In this document: piece after piece, positions 9,601 to 20,699 of the stretch
Position numbering within the stretch: the first letter of the stretch is position 1
Layout: every line of letters begins with the position of its first letter
DNA from: Callorhinus ursinus
Lineage: Eukaryota > Chordata > Mammalia > Carnivora > Otariidae
Assembly (NCBI RefSeq): GCF_003265705.1
Contig: NW_020312817.1
Span: forward strand, 34,796,548 to 34,860,547
Direction of reading: 5' to 3'
Length of the DNA: 64,000 bases
Notes under the pieces: generated by a model
Databases searched by the model: none
What the model saw: the letters and a program-made list of their open reading frames with translations, nothing else
Told to the model about the DNA's origin: nothing
Made by a program: the position numbers and the translations under genes

Positions 9601-11485
9601 TTAGCCCTTTTTCTCTTCCATTCTTTTCCAGAGAAAAAAAACCCAAAACCATGATTCATCCTAAACCTCGTCTCACTCAGACAAGTAGAGCCAAAGAGAG
9701 GCAAAGCTGATAAAGTGTTGGGCGGGGTGGGGGAAGGGGGAGGGGGCAGACAGAGATTCAGAGGTTCGAATAGGCACTTTCTGCCTTTAGGAGTCCCTGG
9801 TCGAGGAGGCTTTGCAGGACACTGGGAGCTAGAGCTGAGGTGCCAGCCCCACTATGGGGGGAGAGCCTCTTGTCATCTTGTGCAGTGTGCTTGAGGTCCA
9901 GATGGTTCCAAATCCTGTTCCTCAAACCCCGCACTCCATCAGACCCCAGCAAGGGGCCAGAGAGAACAAACAGAAGCACAGGAACCAGGAGAGGGGCTGC
10001 TTCATCGCTGTCATGGAGACATGACATGGCAACATCATCCTGGGCTTCACTGTGCCTCTATTTTTTCACCCAGAAAATAGAGTCAGGCTGATGTCCTGTT
10101 GGCCTCCTGCATTTCCTCCTCTAGCTCCTCGGGGACCCTCCTGCTCCTTCCCCTCAGGTCTCAGCCAGACAAACCATGCTCAGCCAAAGGGAGGAACAAG
10201 GCTGTAGGCTGTTCTCTAAAGTCCTTTCAGTGGCTCCACCTTCTGAGGCCCCCGAATTCCACTTTTCTGAGCCAGCACTGGGGTTGGATAGGGGGACCAC
10301 AGCCCTTGACTTCCCTGGAGGATTCTGATGCCATTCACACCCTTGTCCCTCATGGGCTTCTGTTCCTCTGGGACTCTTGGACGATCTTAGGCCACCTCTC
10401 AAAGTTCCTGGGTTAAAAATACTTTCTCTAGAACCTTAGGAATGAGACTGAAAAATAAACAGCCTCCAACCTTGTCTTGTGGTTTTATTTTGAGACTACT
10501 AGCAGCCCAAAACAAACTTCCCCTTCCCTTTCTCCTCTCCTGGCAGCTCCAGCATCCTCCAACTCAGTCCTGCCTAGGCCAGATTAGGGATGGGAAGAGG
10601 TTATGGTCCATGGAAGGGTCATACCTTGAACTTTATGGGGTTTGTAATGGCCAGGTGCAGAGCTGGGTCCCTCCTCTTCTTGAAAACAGCCAGAGAAATG
10701 AAATGCAGGCTCCAGAGAGCACCCAGTTCTGCCAAGGGGCAAATCAAAAGGAGGGGGATGGGAACACAAACGGGTCTATGAAGATAAAAGGGAGCTTTTG
10801 TACCGGGCACAGGCGCAGCCTTTGGGTGAGGAGAAATAAAGGAGTTGTGGGGAGGTTGGTCATGTCATAACCAGCAAGTGACAAGGGATAAGAAGTTTCC
10901 ATGGGTTGATAGAAGGTTACCCACATGAAAGTAGTTTTCAGGCAGGTATCAGGAACTAACTGGGTTGAAGTTGAGAAGAACTCATTGCCACCTTTCAGGG
11001 TTCACTGCTCATGCATGGTCCCCAGAGGACTCTGGCCATGATATTCCCTCAGGAATATCTCCCCTAACCTCAGACCTGCCCGGGAGGAGCCTCGGGGCAA
11101 CTGGAGCCCAACATTCCCTGGGCTCTTCCAGCCCCAACATTTATCTTAGGGTTATTTTCACTCCCAAGAACAAAGAAGCTTTCTATTCAGCAAGTGGCAA
11201 GAACCCACACCTCTGACAAGCCATAGATCACCCTCCGGGAGAGCGAGAGGGACTGGTGGCCAGCACGTGGGGCTGCTTCTCCCTCCTACCCAGACCCTCA
11301 AAGGGGGTGTCTGGCTCGTGGCTTGCTGTAGGGTCCTGGGCAGAAGGCAGAACTTGTGCAGGACAAACTGGTTCTGTGAGCCAGAGGCCAAGCTGGGTGG
11401 GAAAGGGGGAAAGGGAGGCCATGACTGACTCTCAGGACGGAGAGACATGGTGACCATCCAAATCACCTGGGGAGCTCTAAACAAA
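9601..11485. other. Noncoding sequence, nothing assigned
   Basis: About 1.9 kb without a recognised exon or repeat. A few blocks, for example near 10440-10480 with AATAAA, could be transposon-derived but are too diverged to name. Confidence 0.4.
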
Positions 11486-11584
11486 GAAAAGTAATACATG
11501 CCCATGGTATAGAAAGGCTAATAGCACAGAAAAGATATATATTGGATTCAATACCCCCAGTGGCTGCCATTGTGGCTGAATATA
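11486..11584 (-). mobile_element. L1 fragment, first part
   Basis: 'aaagtaatacatgcccatgg' followed by 'tatagaaaggctaatagcac' resembles the 3' UTR of an old L1M read in reverse. It is probably the same copy as 11954-12740, split by the two SINEs between. Confidence 0.5.
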
Positions 11585-11756
11585 TTTTTTAAAGATTTTA
11601 TTTATTTATATGACAGAGAGATAGAGTGAGCCAGAGAGCACAAGTAGGGGGACCGGCAGAGGGAGAGGGAGAGGCAGGCTCCCCGCTGAGCAGGGAGCCT
11701 GACTCGGGGCTCGATCCCAGGACCCTGGGATCATGACCTGAGCTGAAGGCAGATGC
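11585..11756 (-). mobile_element. Can-SINE lacking its head, first of a pair
   Basis: Reverse Can-SINE beginning at its poly(A) tail (TTTTTTAAAG ATTTTATTTA), through the GA-rich body and 'gggctcgatcccaggaccct' to 'gctgaaggcagatgc'. It stops there, so the first bases of the tRNA-like head are missing. A second complete copy begins immediately. Confidence 0.85.
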
Positions 11757-11953
11757 TTTTTTTTTTTTAAGATTTTATTTATTTATTTGACAGAGAGAGA
11801 CACAGCAAGAGAGGGAACACAAGCAGGGGGAGTGGGAGAGGGAGAAGGCTTCCCTCAGAACAGGGAGCCCGATGCGGGGCTCGATCCCAGGACTCTGGGA
11901 TCATGACCTGAGCTGAAGGCAGATGCTTAAGGACTGAGCCACCCAGGTGCCCC
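11757..11953 (-). mobile_element. Can-SINE, complete, abutting the first
   Basis: Reverse copy with poly(T), GA-rich body, 'gggaacacaagcagggggag', 'gatgcggggctcgatcccag' and the full head end 'gactgagccacccaggtgcc'. The last part of its head segment is nearly identical to the first copy up to 'gaaggcagatgc', which suggests a tandem arrangement formed by recombination rather than two simple insertions. Confidence 0.9.
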
Positions 11954-12072
11954 TGCATATTTTCTCTGATGTTTGGAGGGGAGTTTTAATTTTATTTTTG
12001 TAGCTGAATTTCTTGTTTCCTTCAATAAATATATTTGAATACACTAGCACATGTAGGTATAGACACACACAG

Positions 12073-12105
<33 letters not shown>

Positions 12106-12740
12106 CATATGCTTATAAACTATCCATTTTCACACATTTGGTCAGAAATTAAACACAGTACTCTACAACGTCTCTTTCACATTTAACCATATAACTTATA
12201 AGTCACTCCACATTTGTACATATAGAACTATCTCCTTTTTGCTGAGTTGTTAGTATTCCATTGCATGGCTCTCAATGGATATTTAGGTAATTTCCCATCT
12301 TTTCCCATTACAAATAACACTGCAGCAAATATCCATGTAACATATCTCTTCGTGCACATTTCTGAGTATGAGTAGGGTATATTCCTAGAGGCAGAACTGC
12401 CAGGCAGATCAAAGGGCATGCATATTCTTTTATTTCAACAGATATTGCTAAATTGCTCTTTATAAAAGCTGTAGTTATTTACACAGACACTGACAAGGTA
12501 TGAGAGTGCCTCACATCTTAAGTCAACACAGTATGTTATACAACTTTTGGATTTACATTAGTGTGATAGATGGGAGAAATAACATTTCATCGTGGTTATA
12601 ACTTGCATTTCACTCAATACAAATAAGGTTGACAAACTTTTAATGTGTTTAAAAGCCATCTGCACTTAAAGGAGATTTAAAATATACACATCCCTGTATC
12701 CCACGCTCAACAATCTGATTCAGTGAACCCCAAAACTGTA
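11954..12740 (-). mobile_element. L1 LINE 3' region, reverse orientation
   Basis: Reads as reverse L1M 3' sequence: 'tattccattgcatggctctc', 'aatggatatttaggtaattt', 'tgcagcaaatatccatgtaa', 'gggtatattcctagaggcag' and 'taacttgcatttcactcaat'. It has no open frame. A (CA)n tract (12063-12100) lies inside it. Confidence 0.8.
12063..12112. repeat. (CA)n/(TA)n microsatellite
   Basis: CA-rich tract with one GG interruption, then ATATATACATATG, inside the reverse L1 fragment. Confidence 0.9.
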
Positions 12741-12780
12741 TTTTTTTAAAGTGATTGGGATAAATGATGATTTCTTAAAG

Positions 12781-13118
12781 AGAACATGAAAAAAACACTA
12801 TCCATGAAAGAGAAGACTGATACATTTACTTTAAATGTCCCTTCATTAAAAGAGAATGAAATGGTTGAGCAACAGACTGGGAGAAAGATATTTGCAATAT
12901 ACGTATTCTACAAAGAATGCAGACCAGAACATATAAAGAAGCCCCACAAATCAACAAGAAAAATTAGAAATCAACAGCCTAATTTTTTTTAGGTGGTAAA
13001 AGACATAGACACTTCACAAATGAAGATAAATGAATGACCAAGAGACACATGAAAAGATATTTATTCATAACTCATCAGGGAAAGGTAAATTAAAACCACA
13101 ATGAGATGCCATCACTGG
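12781..13118 (+). mobile_element. L1 LINE ORF2 3' end, first part
   Basis: Forward L1: 'agagaatgaaatggttgagc', 'tgggagaaagatatttgcaa', 'cccacaaatcaacaagaaaa', 'gacacatgaaaagatattta' and 'taaaaccacaatgagatgcc'. These correspond to the C-terminal end of the reverse transcriptase frame, now full of stops and frameshifts. It lies in the opposite orientation to the L1 fragment just upstream. An unidentified insert (13119-13300) and an LTR (13500-14070) interrupt it. Confidence 0.8.
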
Positions 13119-13300
13119 TAGTACACTGGTAAATATTTACCAACCAACTTTCTAGGGATGAAAGCATTTCTTTGGTGTAAATATTCCCACCAGGGCAGAT
13201 TGTAAGCTGCCCAGATGACACAGCTGATTGCATAATTAGGGAGAGATGGACACAGGCTGGCTCCAGCAACTCACCGAGACCACAGCGCACCTGCCACGAA
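13119..13300. mobile_element. Unidentified insert in L1
   Basis: The L1 sequence stops and resumes around this 180-bp segment, which starts with 'gtacactggtaaatatttac' and has no similarity to L1. It is probably an old DNA transposon, but I cannot name the family. Confidence 0.35.
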
Positions 13301-13498
13301 AGCTGAAATGAAAAAGACTGACCATACCAAGTGAGTGCTGTAGAAATGTAGAATAAGTACAGCTCTAGCAGTTGGCTAGTGGGAGTGTAAATCGGTACGA
13401 TCACACCGGAAAACTGACAATATCTCCTAAAGCTAAACATATTCTGACCCTGTGAGTATGTATACCCCCCAAAATGCATACCCTGCAGAACTGAGGGT
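13301..13498 (+). mobile_element. L1 LINE, second part
   Basis: 'gctgaaatgaaaaagactga', 'gttggctagtgggagtgtaa' and 'gtgagtatgtatacccccca' continue the L1 3' end of 12781-13118 in the same orientation, up to the LTR insertion. Confidence 0.7.
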
Positions 13499-13499
13499 G

Positions 13500-13981
13500 C
13501 ATGTGGTGGCTAAGTTTAGGTGTCAGCTTGATCAGACCATGGGGTGCCCAGACGTTTGGTCAAGTATTTTCCTGGGTGTGACTGTGAGGGTGTTTCTGGA
13601 TAAGATTAACTTTTGAATCAATAGGCTGAGTAAAGCAGATTGCCCTCCTTAATGTGGGTGAGTCTCATCCAGTCAATCAAACACCTGAAAAGAATAAAAA
13701 GGCTGAGTAAGAGGGAACTCTTCCTGCCTGACTGCCTTGAACTGGGGCATTGGTTCTTCTGGGCCTCTGGACTCAAACTGAAACATCAGTTCTTTCTGGG
13801 TCTTGAGCCTGTGGGCATTCAGACTAGAACTTACACCACCAGCTCTCCTGGTGTTCAGGCCTTTGGACTCTGAACTCACCATTGGTTCACTTCGCCTGGG
13901 TCTCCAGCTTGCAAAACACAGATCCTGGGACTTGTCAACTATAATCATGTGAGACATTTCCTTATAATAAATTTCTCCTTC

Positions 13982-14025
<44 letters not shown>

Positions 14026-14070
14026 TACACTACTGGTTCTGTTTCTCCAGGGAACTCTGAATAATACAAC
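13500..14070 (+). mobile_element. LTR of ERVL/MaLR class inserted in L1
   Basis: Starts at about 'gtggtggctaagtttaggtg' with 'gggtgtgactgtgagggtgt', 'ttctggataagattaact' and 'aatgtgggtgagtctcatcc'. It runs to 'acttgtcaactataatcatg', 'ataataaatttctccttc' and the closing 'ttctccagggaactctgaat' followed by AATACAA. L1 sequence flanks it on both sides, so it is a solo LTR in an L1. A (CA)n tract has grown in its poly(A)-signal region. Subfamily not assigned. Confidence 0.75.
13985..14031. repeat. (CA)n microsatellite
   Basis: About 17 CA units followed by AAACACATACAC, inside the LTR near its polyadenylation signal. Confidence 0.95.
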
Positions 14071-14560
14071 ATATGTCCACCAAAGAAATGCATATGAATG
14101 TTCATAGCAGTTTTATCTGTAATAGTCAAACACTGGAAACAATCCACATGTCCATCAATAGTAGCATGGATAAATACATGGTGCTAGATTTATGCCATGG
14201 AATACTATATCACAATTAAAAAGAATAAACTACAGATACATACAACAGAATGCATGAATCTCATGGACAAAATGTTGAAATAAAGGAGACAGACCCCAAA
14301 AATACTATATATATTTTTTATTTATGTATATTTTAAGAACAGGCAAAATTCATTTATTATGAGATAAATCAAAATAGCAATTACCTTTGTGGAGGTTGAT
14401 ACTGACTTGGAGCAGGCATGAGGGAGTGTTCTGAATATTCAAGATGCTCCATATTTTGATATGGATGGTAGTTACAAGGGCATGAAAACTGACCCAGCTG
14501 TACACTTAAGCTTTGTACCCTTTACTGTTTATATGATATACCCAAACATAATTTTTTTAA
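14071..14560 (+). mobile_element. L1 LINE 3' end, last part
   Basis: Resumes L1 after the LTR: 'aatgttcatagcagttttat', 'acatgtccatcaatagtagc', 'ggaatactatatcacaatta', 'gatacatacaacagaatgca' and 'ggagacagaccccaaaaata'. It ends near 'aatttttttaaaata'. The three L1 pieces join in order into one 3' end. Confidence 0.8.
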
Positions 14561-14718
14561 AATAAGTGTTTTTTAAAGCTACCAGGTATTTCTGATGATC
14601 AGCCTAGTATAGGAAACATTGGACTTAGAATCTGAAATTTCTCTTAAAGCCAGTGTTCTGTGAATGAGAGAAGAAACAGGTAGAATGGCACCAGGGCAAA
14701 GTCAAGAAGAAGGAAGCT

Positions 14719-14829
14719 GGGGTGCCTGGCTGGCTCAGTCGGTAGATTGTGTGGATCTTGATCTCAGAGTCATGAGTTCAAGCCCCACAGTGGATATAGA
14801 GCTTACTTTAAAAAGAAAAAGAAAAAAAG
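14719..14829 (+). mobile_element. Can-SINE, short old type
   Basis: Head 'ggggtgcctggctggctcag', then 'catgagttcaagccccacag', 'tatagagcttactttaaaaa' and an A/G-rich tail. The flanks share a short AAGAAGG duplication before the head (about 14707) and after the tail (about 14830). Confidence 0.85.
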
Positions 14830-15290
14830 AAGAAGGGAGCAGAGTGTAGAGGCAAGGGTGGAAAATGGAAAGAAAGGGAGCTGTTTTTTATAAGAATGGT
14901 GGCAGTAGCATGGAGACGCGAGAGCAGGGGCAACAACTAGCTCCTTGGCAGCAAGAGGAAAGAGACAGAAGTGCAGACAGAAACATCCTTGGTTGCGAGC
15001 AACCTGAACGTGTCTATGGGCCAGGGGAGAAGGCAAAGATGGGGAATACAAAAAAGACAAAGGCTGGAGGATGAAGTAAGACACTCAAAGTGAAGGGCTT
15101 GAAGCCAGAGGTGAGCCAGGTGTCATGACACAGGCCTAAGATTGGTTAACTTGAGAAGCAGGGACTCTTGAAGAAAAAGAAGGCAAATTCACGAATACAA
15201 CATTAGACACAAAAAATGTATGTTTACATAAGTGTTAGAATAAGAAAGTCGCTCACGAGAAAATTTTAAAAAAATGTTTATGCTGATAAA
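14830..15290. other. Purine-rich noncoding sequence
   Basis: A/G-rich, with no exon or repeat that I can name. Confidence 0.4.
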
Positions 15291-16072
15291 TACCACAGTC
15301 ACAAAACCCAGAAAAATAACATACATTTATTAATTAACTGCTTGATACATCCCTACAACACTTTTAGGAAAAGAGTATTTCTTTTTTGTGTACTTTTTTG
15401 ATTCCTCTTATATCAAAGATTTTGTGGTAGTTCAATTCAGTCGTTCCTCCAGCATGGCTAATCAAAATTTGTTTTTTATTATTGATGGTTTAAGAAAAAT
15501 GTTTCAGCTTCACAACTTGGTATTGGTAATGTCATATAAATTTTTAGGATTGTTGTCATATTTGGGAAAACCACTATCAAGATCCTTCCATATATGAGCT
15601 ATTTCAGGGCATGTCAAGTTTTCTTGTAGAGTGACTCATCTTAAATGTCCTTTGAATTGATAATATTAATGAGCCAGTTTGTTGGTTTCCTTACTGTAGA
15701 GGTTTATCATGAGTGTGGTATTAATGGACCAATGTCAGTATTAAACAAGAAATTTAAATATTGTTTATATGATTCAGTGATAAGAATCACAAATATATGA
15801 CTTTACAGACAATCATTCTGGCTATTTGTAGCCTTGCTGCAAATGTGTGCTCTCTAAACTCAGGAATTCTGATTAAATCATATTTCTCATTTAAAAAAAA
15901 GAAAAATGTATGGTACAATTACAATTGAGCATAATCCTGGCAGGAGAGAATTTTCACTGTGACTTGGCATTGATGATGAGAACCAAATTCTCCCAGCTTT
16001 ACCTTTCTGATGAATGAAAAAAAAAAAAACTTCCTAGCCTAGCTTATCGTTCTGTAGCAAGTTGCCTGGTAG
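15291..16072. other. AT-rich unassigned block
   Basis: About 780 bp of AT-rich sequence with no tRNA-like head, L1 signature or exon. It could be an old DNA transposon or conserved noncoding sequence. I cannot choose between them. Confidence 0.35.
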
Positions 16073-16074
16073 CA

Positions 16075-16487
16075 CCCCAAAAGATACATCCACGTGCTAA
16101 CCCCCTGAACCTGTGATTTTGACCTTATTTGAAGAAAAGATCTTTGCAAGTGTGATTAGATTTAAGATCTTGAGATCATCCTGGATTATCTTGGTGCACC
16201 CTAAATCCAAAGTTAACTGTCCTTATAAGCAACAGAAGAGAAGACATGGATGGACACTGAGGGGCAGGCCATGTGAAGTCAGAGGCAGAGAAGAGAGTGA
16301 TGCAGCCACATGCCAGGGAACACCAGGAGCTGAAAGAGACAAAGAAGGCAAAGAAGAATTCTTCCCTAGAGGCTTTGGAGAGAGTGCTAGACATCTGGCC
16401 CCCAGAGCTGTGAGAGAACACATTTCTTTTGTTTTAAACCATCCAGCTTGTGGTCATTTGTTACAGCAGCCCTAGAAAACTAATACA
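16075..16487 (+). mobile_element. MLT1-class MaLR LTR
   Basis: Plus-strand LTR with 'ccaaaagatacatccacgtg', 'tgaccttatttgaagaaaag', 'ttaactgtccttataagcaa', 'ggccatgtgaagtcagaggc', and the typical 3' end 'catccagcttgtggtcattt' followed by 'gttacagcagccctagaaaa' and CTAATACAG. No internal retroviral sequence is attached. Confidence 0.85.
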
Positions 16488-17513
16488 GGTTCCATATATT
16501 GGAAACGTTGTTTCTCCTCTACAACACAAAAATTTCTTGTGGGGTTGCCATAAGACACGTTTGCAGTCTCCAGCCATGCACCTCAAGGTGCCAGTAAGTT
16601 AGCGCAGTGAACTGCAGAGAAGCCCCGGGAAGCCCTCCCTGCTGCAGATGGCTGGTGATTCTTTAACTACACATGAGTGACTGGAAGCCTCATAAATACA
16701 TCTCACTAAACCCAGACTAAACATATCCTGAACTCAGCTTCCCCTTAGCTGGGTCTCAATAAACCCTCTCCAAGGCCACTCAACACAAGCAGAAATGTGA
16801 AGGCAAGGAAATCAGAGTAGAAGGAGGCAGAAAGACATCTTAGCATTCATGGTTAAAATACTTGACGCTTGTCACTTTACAAAAACATGTAACCCCGTGG
16901 AGGCACGAGTAGGGTTCCCACCCCTAGGTCCTTGGAAGGAGTTGTACAGTAGGAAGCTCTGAGCTCAAGCATCTGAGCTTCCTGGTAATCGCCTCTTTCC
17001 CTGGGATCTAAAAATACAGAGCCAACCAGAGTGCTTTGCAGTGGACTCAGTTTCTAGAAGGAAAGCAATTCTGACATAATTGGAGAGTTCTAGGAAGGCA
17101 CGAGCACAAAAAGTGTTGAGACAAGGAAGAAAAACAATCCCTAGGAGAGCACAAAGGGCCCCTTTAATTACACCAAGAACATGAAGGAAGGTGTGGACCC
17201 ACTCTTGAGGATACACTTAGGGCAGAGGAGTGATGTCGATGGCCGATGGCCATGGAAGAAACATGAGTATGGCAAATCCAAATTTACTTTATATTCTAGG
17301 CAAGATTTTCAAATAAGAAGAAATATTTGTAACTTGGTTTAGAAGCTGAAGTTATGTGAAGAGGTTCTGAAAGTCTGAGTCTTCTCTAAACATGTCTGTC
17401 AGCTCACCTGTAACATCCAGAGACTCACAAGAACCTGTGGATGAAATCGTCCCGTTAACTTCCATGCAGCACGAAGGTTGGGAAAGATGCTGGATTTCTG
17501 TAGCTGAGGAGAC
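16488..17513. other. Noncoding sequence
   Basis: About 1 kb with no confident feature. Confidence 0.4.
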
Positions 17514-17523
17514 ATAATAGGAC

Positions 17524-17702
17524 TTTTTTTTTTTTAAGATTTTATTTATTTATTTGTCAGAGAGAGAGAGAGAGGGAGGCAGAAGGAGATGCAGGCTCCC
17601 TGCTGAGCAAGGAGCCTGATGTGGGACTTGATCCCAGGACCCTGGGATCATGACCTAAGCCGAAGGCAGACGCTGAACCGACTGAGCCACCCAGGCGTCC
17701 CC
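17524..17702 (-). mobile_element. Can-SINE
   Basis: Reverse copy from poly(T) through '(GA)n' body to 'ccgactgagccacccaggcg' and TCCCC. Target-site duplication CATAATAG(G/A)AC at 17513-17523 and 17702-17712, one mismatch. A tail sequence of TTTATTTATTTATTTG is intact. Confidence 0.95.
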
Positions 17703-17794
17703 ATAATAGAACTTTTTAGAACAGAGGAGGTCAATACTGGTAACTGTAGACTATCCACCTTAGGCAAGATTCTGGCATGGATTTGGGGCACACT

Positions 17795-17819
17795 CGTGTG
17801 TGTGTGTGTGTGTGTGTGT
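17795..17819. repeat. (TG)n microsatellite
   Basis: About 12 TG units. Confidence 0.95.
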
Positions 17820-17820
17820 A

Positions 17821-18519
17821 AATTTCTAAGACAAGTTTCCACAACATCATCAAGTTCCCAGAGAAGTTTGTGACCCTTAAAATGGTTAAAAACTACTGAC
17901 AAAAGATTTTCTTTGGGAAAAAAAAGTTGCTTAGCTCTTGGACTCTTCCAGTTCCCTTCTTCCACAGGTGGTGAAACTGAGGACACAGGGAAGGGACTTG
18001 CTTGAGGTTTGTTCGTTCCTCAAGTTCTCACCACCTCACCCCCACTCTTTACGTCACTTTTTCCAAAATGCTTCTGTCTCCATCAGAAGAGATGCCCAGA
18101 GCCTGGCTACAGTTGCAGGGTGTGATTTATGAACAATTCGTCCCTTCCTGAGAAGGGACTAACGGTTTCTGAGCATAACACTCAAACCGAAAGGAATCCC
18201 TTTAGATTTGGAAATTCCCGGCACTCGTGCAATGGGAAAATCATGGGAGACAGACTGGAGTTGGGATGTCTTTTAAAGAGTATTTGGGGTTCTTGGAAAG
18301 GAAGGCCAGGATCTCTGTGAGGGGGTGCACTGTCCTGCCAAGTTGATTTCACTCTTTTTCATTAGACCCTCCACCCCGGCTAGATTAGGAGAAGGAAGTG
18401 GAGATGGTTTATCTCTATTTCTTCAAGCTCTTGGTGAAATTTCTTATTGTAGGCAAGAAGAAATGATACGGATTGTTCGAAGATACAAACAATATTTCAG
18501 GGTTCACTCGTCTCCTTCT
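17821..18519. other. Noncoding sequence
   Basis: No exon or confident repeat. A weak MIR-like block lies near 17970-18010. Confidence 0.4.
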
Positions 18520-18536
18520 GTTCCAACGTTTTATTA

Positions 18537-18870
18537 TTTTTTTTAATTTTTAAAGATTTATTTATTTATTTAAGTAATCTCTACTCCCAAAGTGGGGGTC
18601 AAACTCACAACCCTGAGATCAAGAGTCACATGCTCCACAAGGACACCTGGGTGGCTGAGTCGGTTCAGGTCATGGTCTAGGGGCCATGAGATCCAGCCCT
18701 ATGTCAGGCTCCATGATCACTGGGGAGTCTGCTTGAGAGTCTTTTCTTCTCCCTCTGCCCCTCTCCCTCCCCGTTCATGCACTCTCTGGCACGCTCTCTC
18801 TCTCAAACAAATAAATGTCTTTTCAAAAAAAAAGTCACATGCTCCACTGACTGAGTCAGCCAGGTGCCCT
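18537..18870 (-). mobile_element. Can-SINE, old type, split by another SINE
   Basis: Outer element: reverse Can-SINE with 'taaagatttatttatttatt', 'taagtaatctctactcccaa' and 'tcacaaccctgagatcaaga', interrupted at 18638 and resumed at 18848 with 'tgactgagtcagccaggtgc'. Its own target-site duplication is 18520-18536 / 18871-18887 (GTTCCAACGTTTTATTA versus GTTCAAACATTTTATTA, two mismatches). Confidence 0.9.
18639..18832 (+). mobile_element. Can-SINE nested in an older Can-SINE
   Basis: Inner element with head 'ggacacctgggtggctgagt', the 'gaggctccatgatcactggg'-type body and a CTCTCTCTCTCAAACAAATAA tail. It duplicated AGTCACATGCTCCAC perfectly (18624-18638 and 18833-18847), which are bases of the outer SINE, proving insertion into that older copy. 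Confidence 0.95.
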
Positions 18871-18887
18871 GTTCAAACATTTTATTA

Positions 18888-19639
18888 GTGATGTGCATGA
18901 GAATATTGCTGGCATGCTTACAAAATTTACAAGCAATATCAAGCTGGAATCATTGGCTTTTCAATCCACAAACTTTTATCAAAAGCTTCTGAATGAAGAA
19001 ACCAAGGGGATGAAAGACATTTTTTCTTGCAAAAGCTCAGGGGCCAGAATCAAAGTAGACAAGTATACAGTTACAATGCACTGTGGCTTTGCCACCATAG
19101 AGAGAGAGGCTTGGTGGGGGACAGGGGATGGGTAGTGCAGTTATAGGAGCCCAGAGAATGGGCCCCAAGCCAGATTGGGATTGCCACAGGGAGGTGATGG
19201 CTAAGGAGTCTTGAGAACAAGGTAGCAGTTAGCTAAGCAAACCTGGGAGGGGGATGACCCACTGGAAGGAAGACACATAGAGAGGCCCAAGTACAGGTGA
19301 GCACTGGTCTGTTCAGGAAGCTGCATGGGGTTCTGGATAGCGGGACCACCAAGAATGAAGGGAAACATCTGGCAACAAGGCCTCAGAGTTAGGGGATGGA
19401 TCCTGAAGGAAATGGTTAATGTTACTTAAAAATGTGGATTTCTCTGTAGACTGAGGAATCGTTTAAAACTGTGAAACAGGGCCTCAAGGAACTCCCATGT
19501 AGCAGGGAACACAGACAAGGAGTTCTTTCGGTGCAGGATGATGAGTGGTTTCTAGGATCAGCCACATGGGCCCATAGGGTCCAGGCTCATCCTTGCAGCC
19601 ATATGAGCCCCAAGGCCCTGAGCAATCTCTGGCCTTTAG
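18888..19639. other. Noncoding sequence
   Basis: No named repeat. One 80-residue open frame near 18893-19135 carries no recognisable domain and is not supported as a gene. Confidence 0.4.
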
Positions 19640-19930
19640 GACTTTCAACTAGCTCCTGCCCCAGCCAGAATGCTCTCCTATCCCCTCCCATATCCCTATA
19701 GCCCAACTAAATCCTTTAAGTCTCAGCCCAAATATTACTTCCTTAGAGAAACCTGTCTTGAGTCCACATTGTTTCTCATAGCACTTTACTTTGATAGCAC
19801 TGATGACAATTCATAATCTTTTAAAGTATATATTTATTTGTACTATTATATAATGCCACCTCTTCCAACAGACTGTGAGCCCCTGCAGGCAGGACTGAAT
19901 ATGTTCTGCTCATGATTGTATTCCTTGTGA
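19640..19930 (+). mobile_element. L2 LINE 3' fragment
   Basis: 'agctcctgccccagccagaa', 'aaatcctttaagtctcagcc', 'cttagagaaacctgtcttga', 'agactgtgagcccctgcagg' and 'tgtattccttgtgac' match the plus-strand order of an L2 3' end. Confidence 0.75.
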
Positions 19931-19969
19931 CTATATATATATAAAAAAAAAAACTTGTATCATACTTGT

Positions 19970-20000
19970 TAAAAAGAAAGAAAGGAAAAGAAAAGAAAAG
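19970..20000. repeat. Purine (AAAAG)n-type tract
   Basis: AAAGAAAGAAAGGAAAAGAAAAG-type low-complexity sequence. Confidence 0.85.
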
Positions 20001-20004
20001 GTGT

Positions 20005-20525
20005 TCTGATTATCTACCACTGTATAACAAACCATCCCAATATTTAGTAGATTAAAACAGCAACCATTTTATTTTATCCCCCAATTTTGTGGGTTGGTAA
20101 TTTGGGAAAGGATCAGCTAGGTGATGCATCTCTCCTGCATGGTATTCGTGGAGGTCATTCAAAGGCATCAGCCAGCAGATGATCTGGTTTGGAGGGTCAA
20201 AAATGGCTTTGCCCACATTTCTAATGCCTTGATGCCTGGGGAGGCTGGACTCAGCTGGGACTATTGATCTAGTAGTTTCGCTAGCATGTCGTTCTAAGAG
20301 TGACTGGATTTTCTACATGGTGGCTCAGAGGGAATGTTCCAAGAGACCAAAATGGGAGCTTAAGGTAATTTATGACCTACTTTGAAAATTCCAGACATCG
20401 ATTCCCAATGCATGCTGTTGGCCAAACAAGTCACTAGAGCCAGCCCAGATTCAAGGGAAGGGAATTAGACCCCATTTCTCAATGGGAAGAATGTCAAAAA
20501 TTTGCGGCATCTCTAAGCCACCACA
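20005..20525 (-). mobile_element. MaLR/ERVL LTR (MLT1-like)
   Basis: Starts 'accactgtataacaaaccat', continues 'attaaaacagcaaccatttt' and 'ttgtgggttggtaatttggg', and ends with 'agccagcccagattcaaggg' and 'agaccccatttctcaatggg'. This is the reverse complement of an MLT1-type LTR, longer than its relative at 7635. No internal region. Confidence 0.75.
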
Positions 20526-20699
20526 ATGGGGAGAGGGTCAGGGAAGCGATGCTTATATTTTCACAAAGATGAAGTTGTAGTGTCTGGGAAGGATGAAGAT
20601 GGATGGAATCCAGCTAGAGAGGAGTTGAGGGTGCTCTCTAAAATGGCCTAAGTCTTAATAAAATCAGTATAACTCATCAGCCTGATGGCCTAGACTTTC

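Noticed and set aside
12786..12992. Short open frame with apparent protein-like content
   Set aside because: It is a piece of L1 ORF2, broken by stops on both sides.
18893..19135. 80-residue open frame after the nested SINEs
   Set aside because: No family recognised and no splice or start context; average length for chance in this composition.
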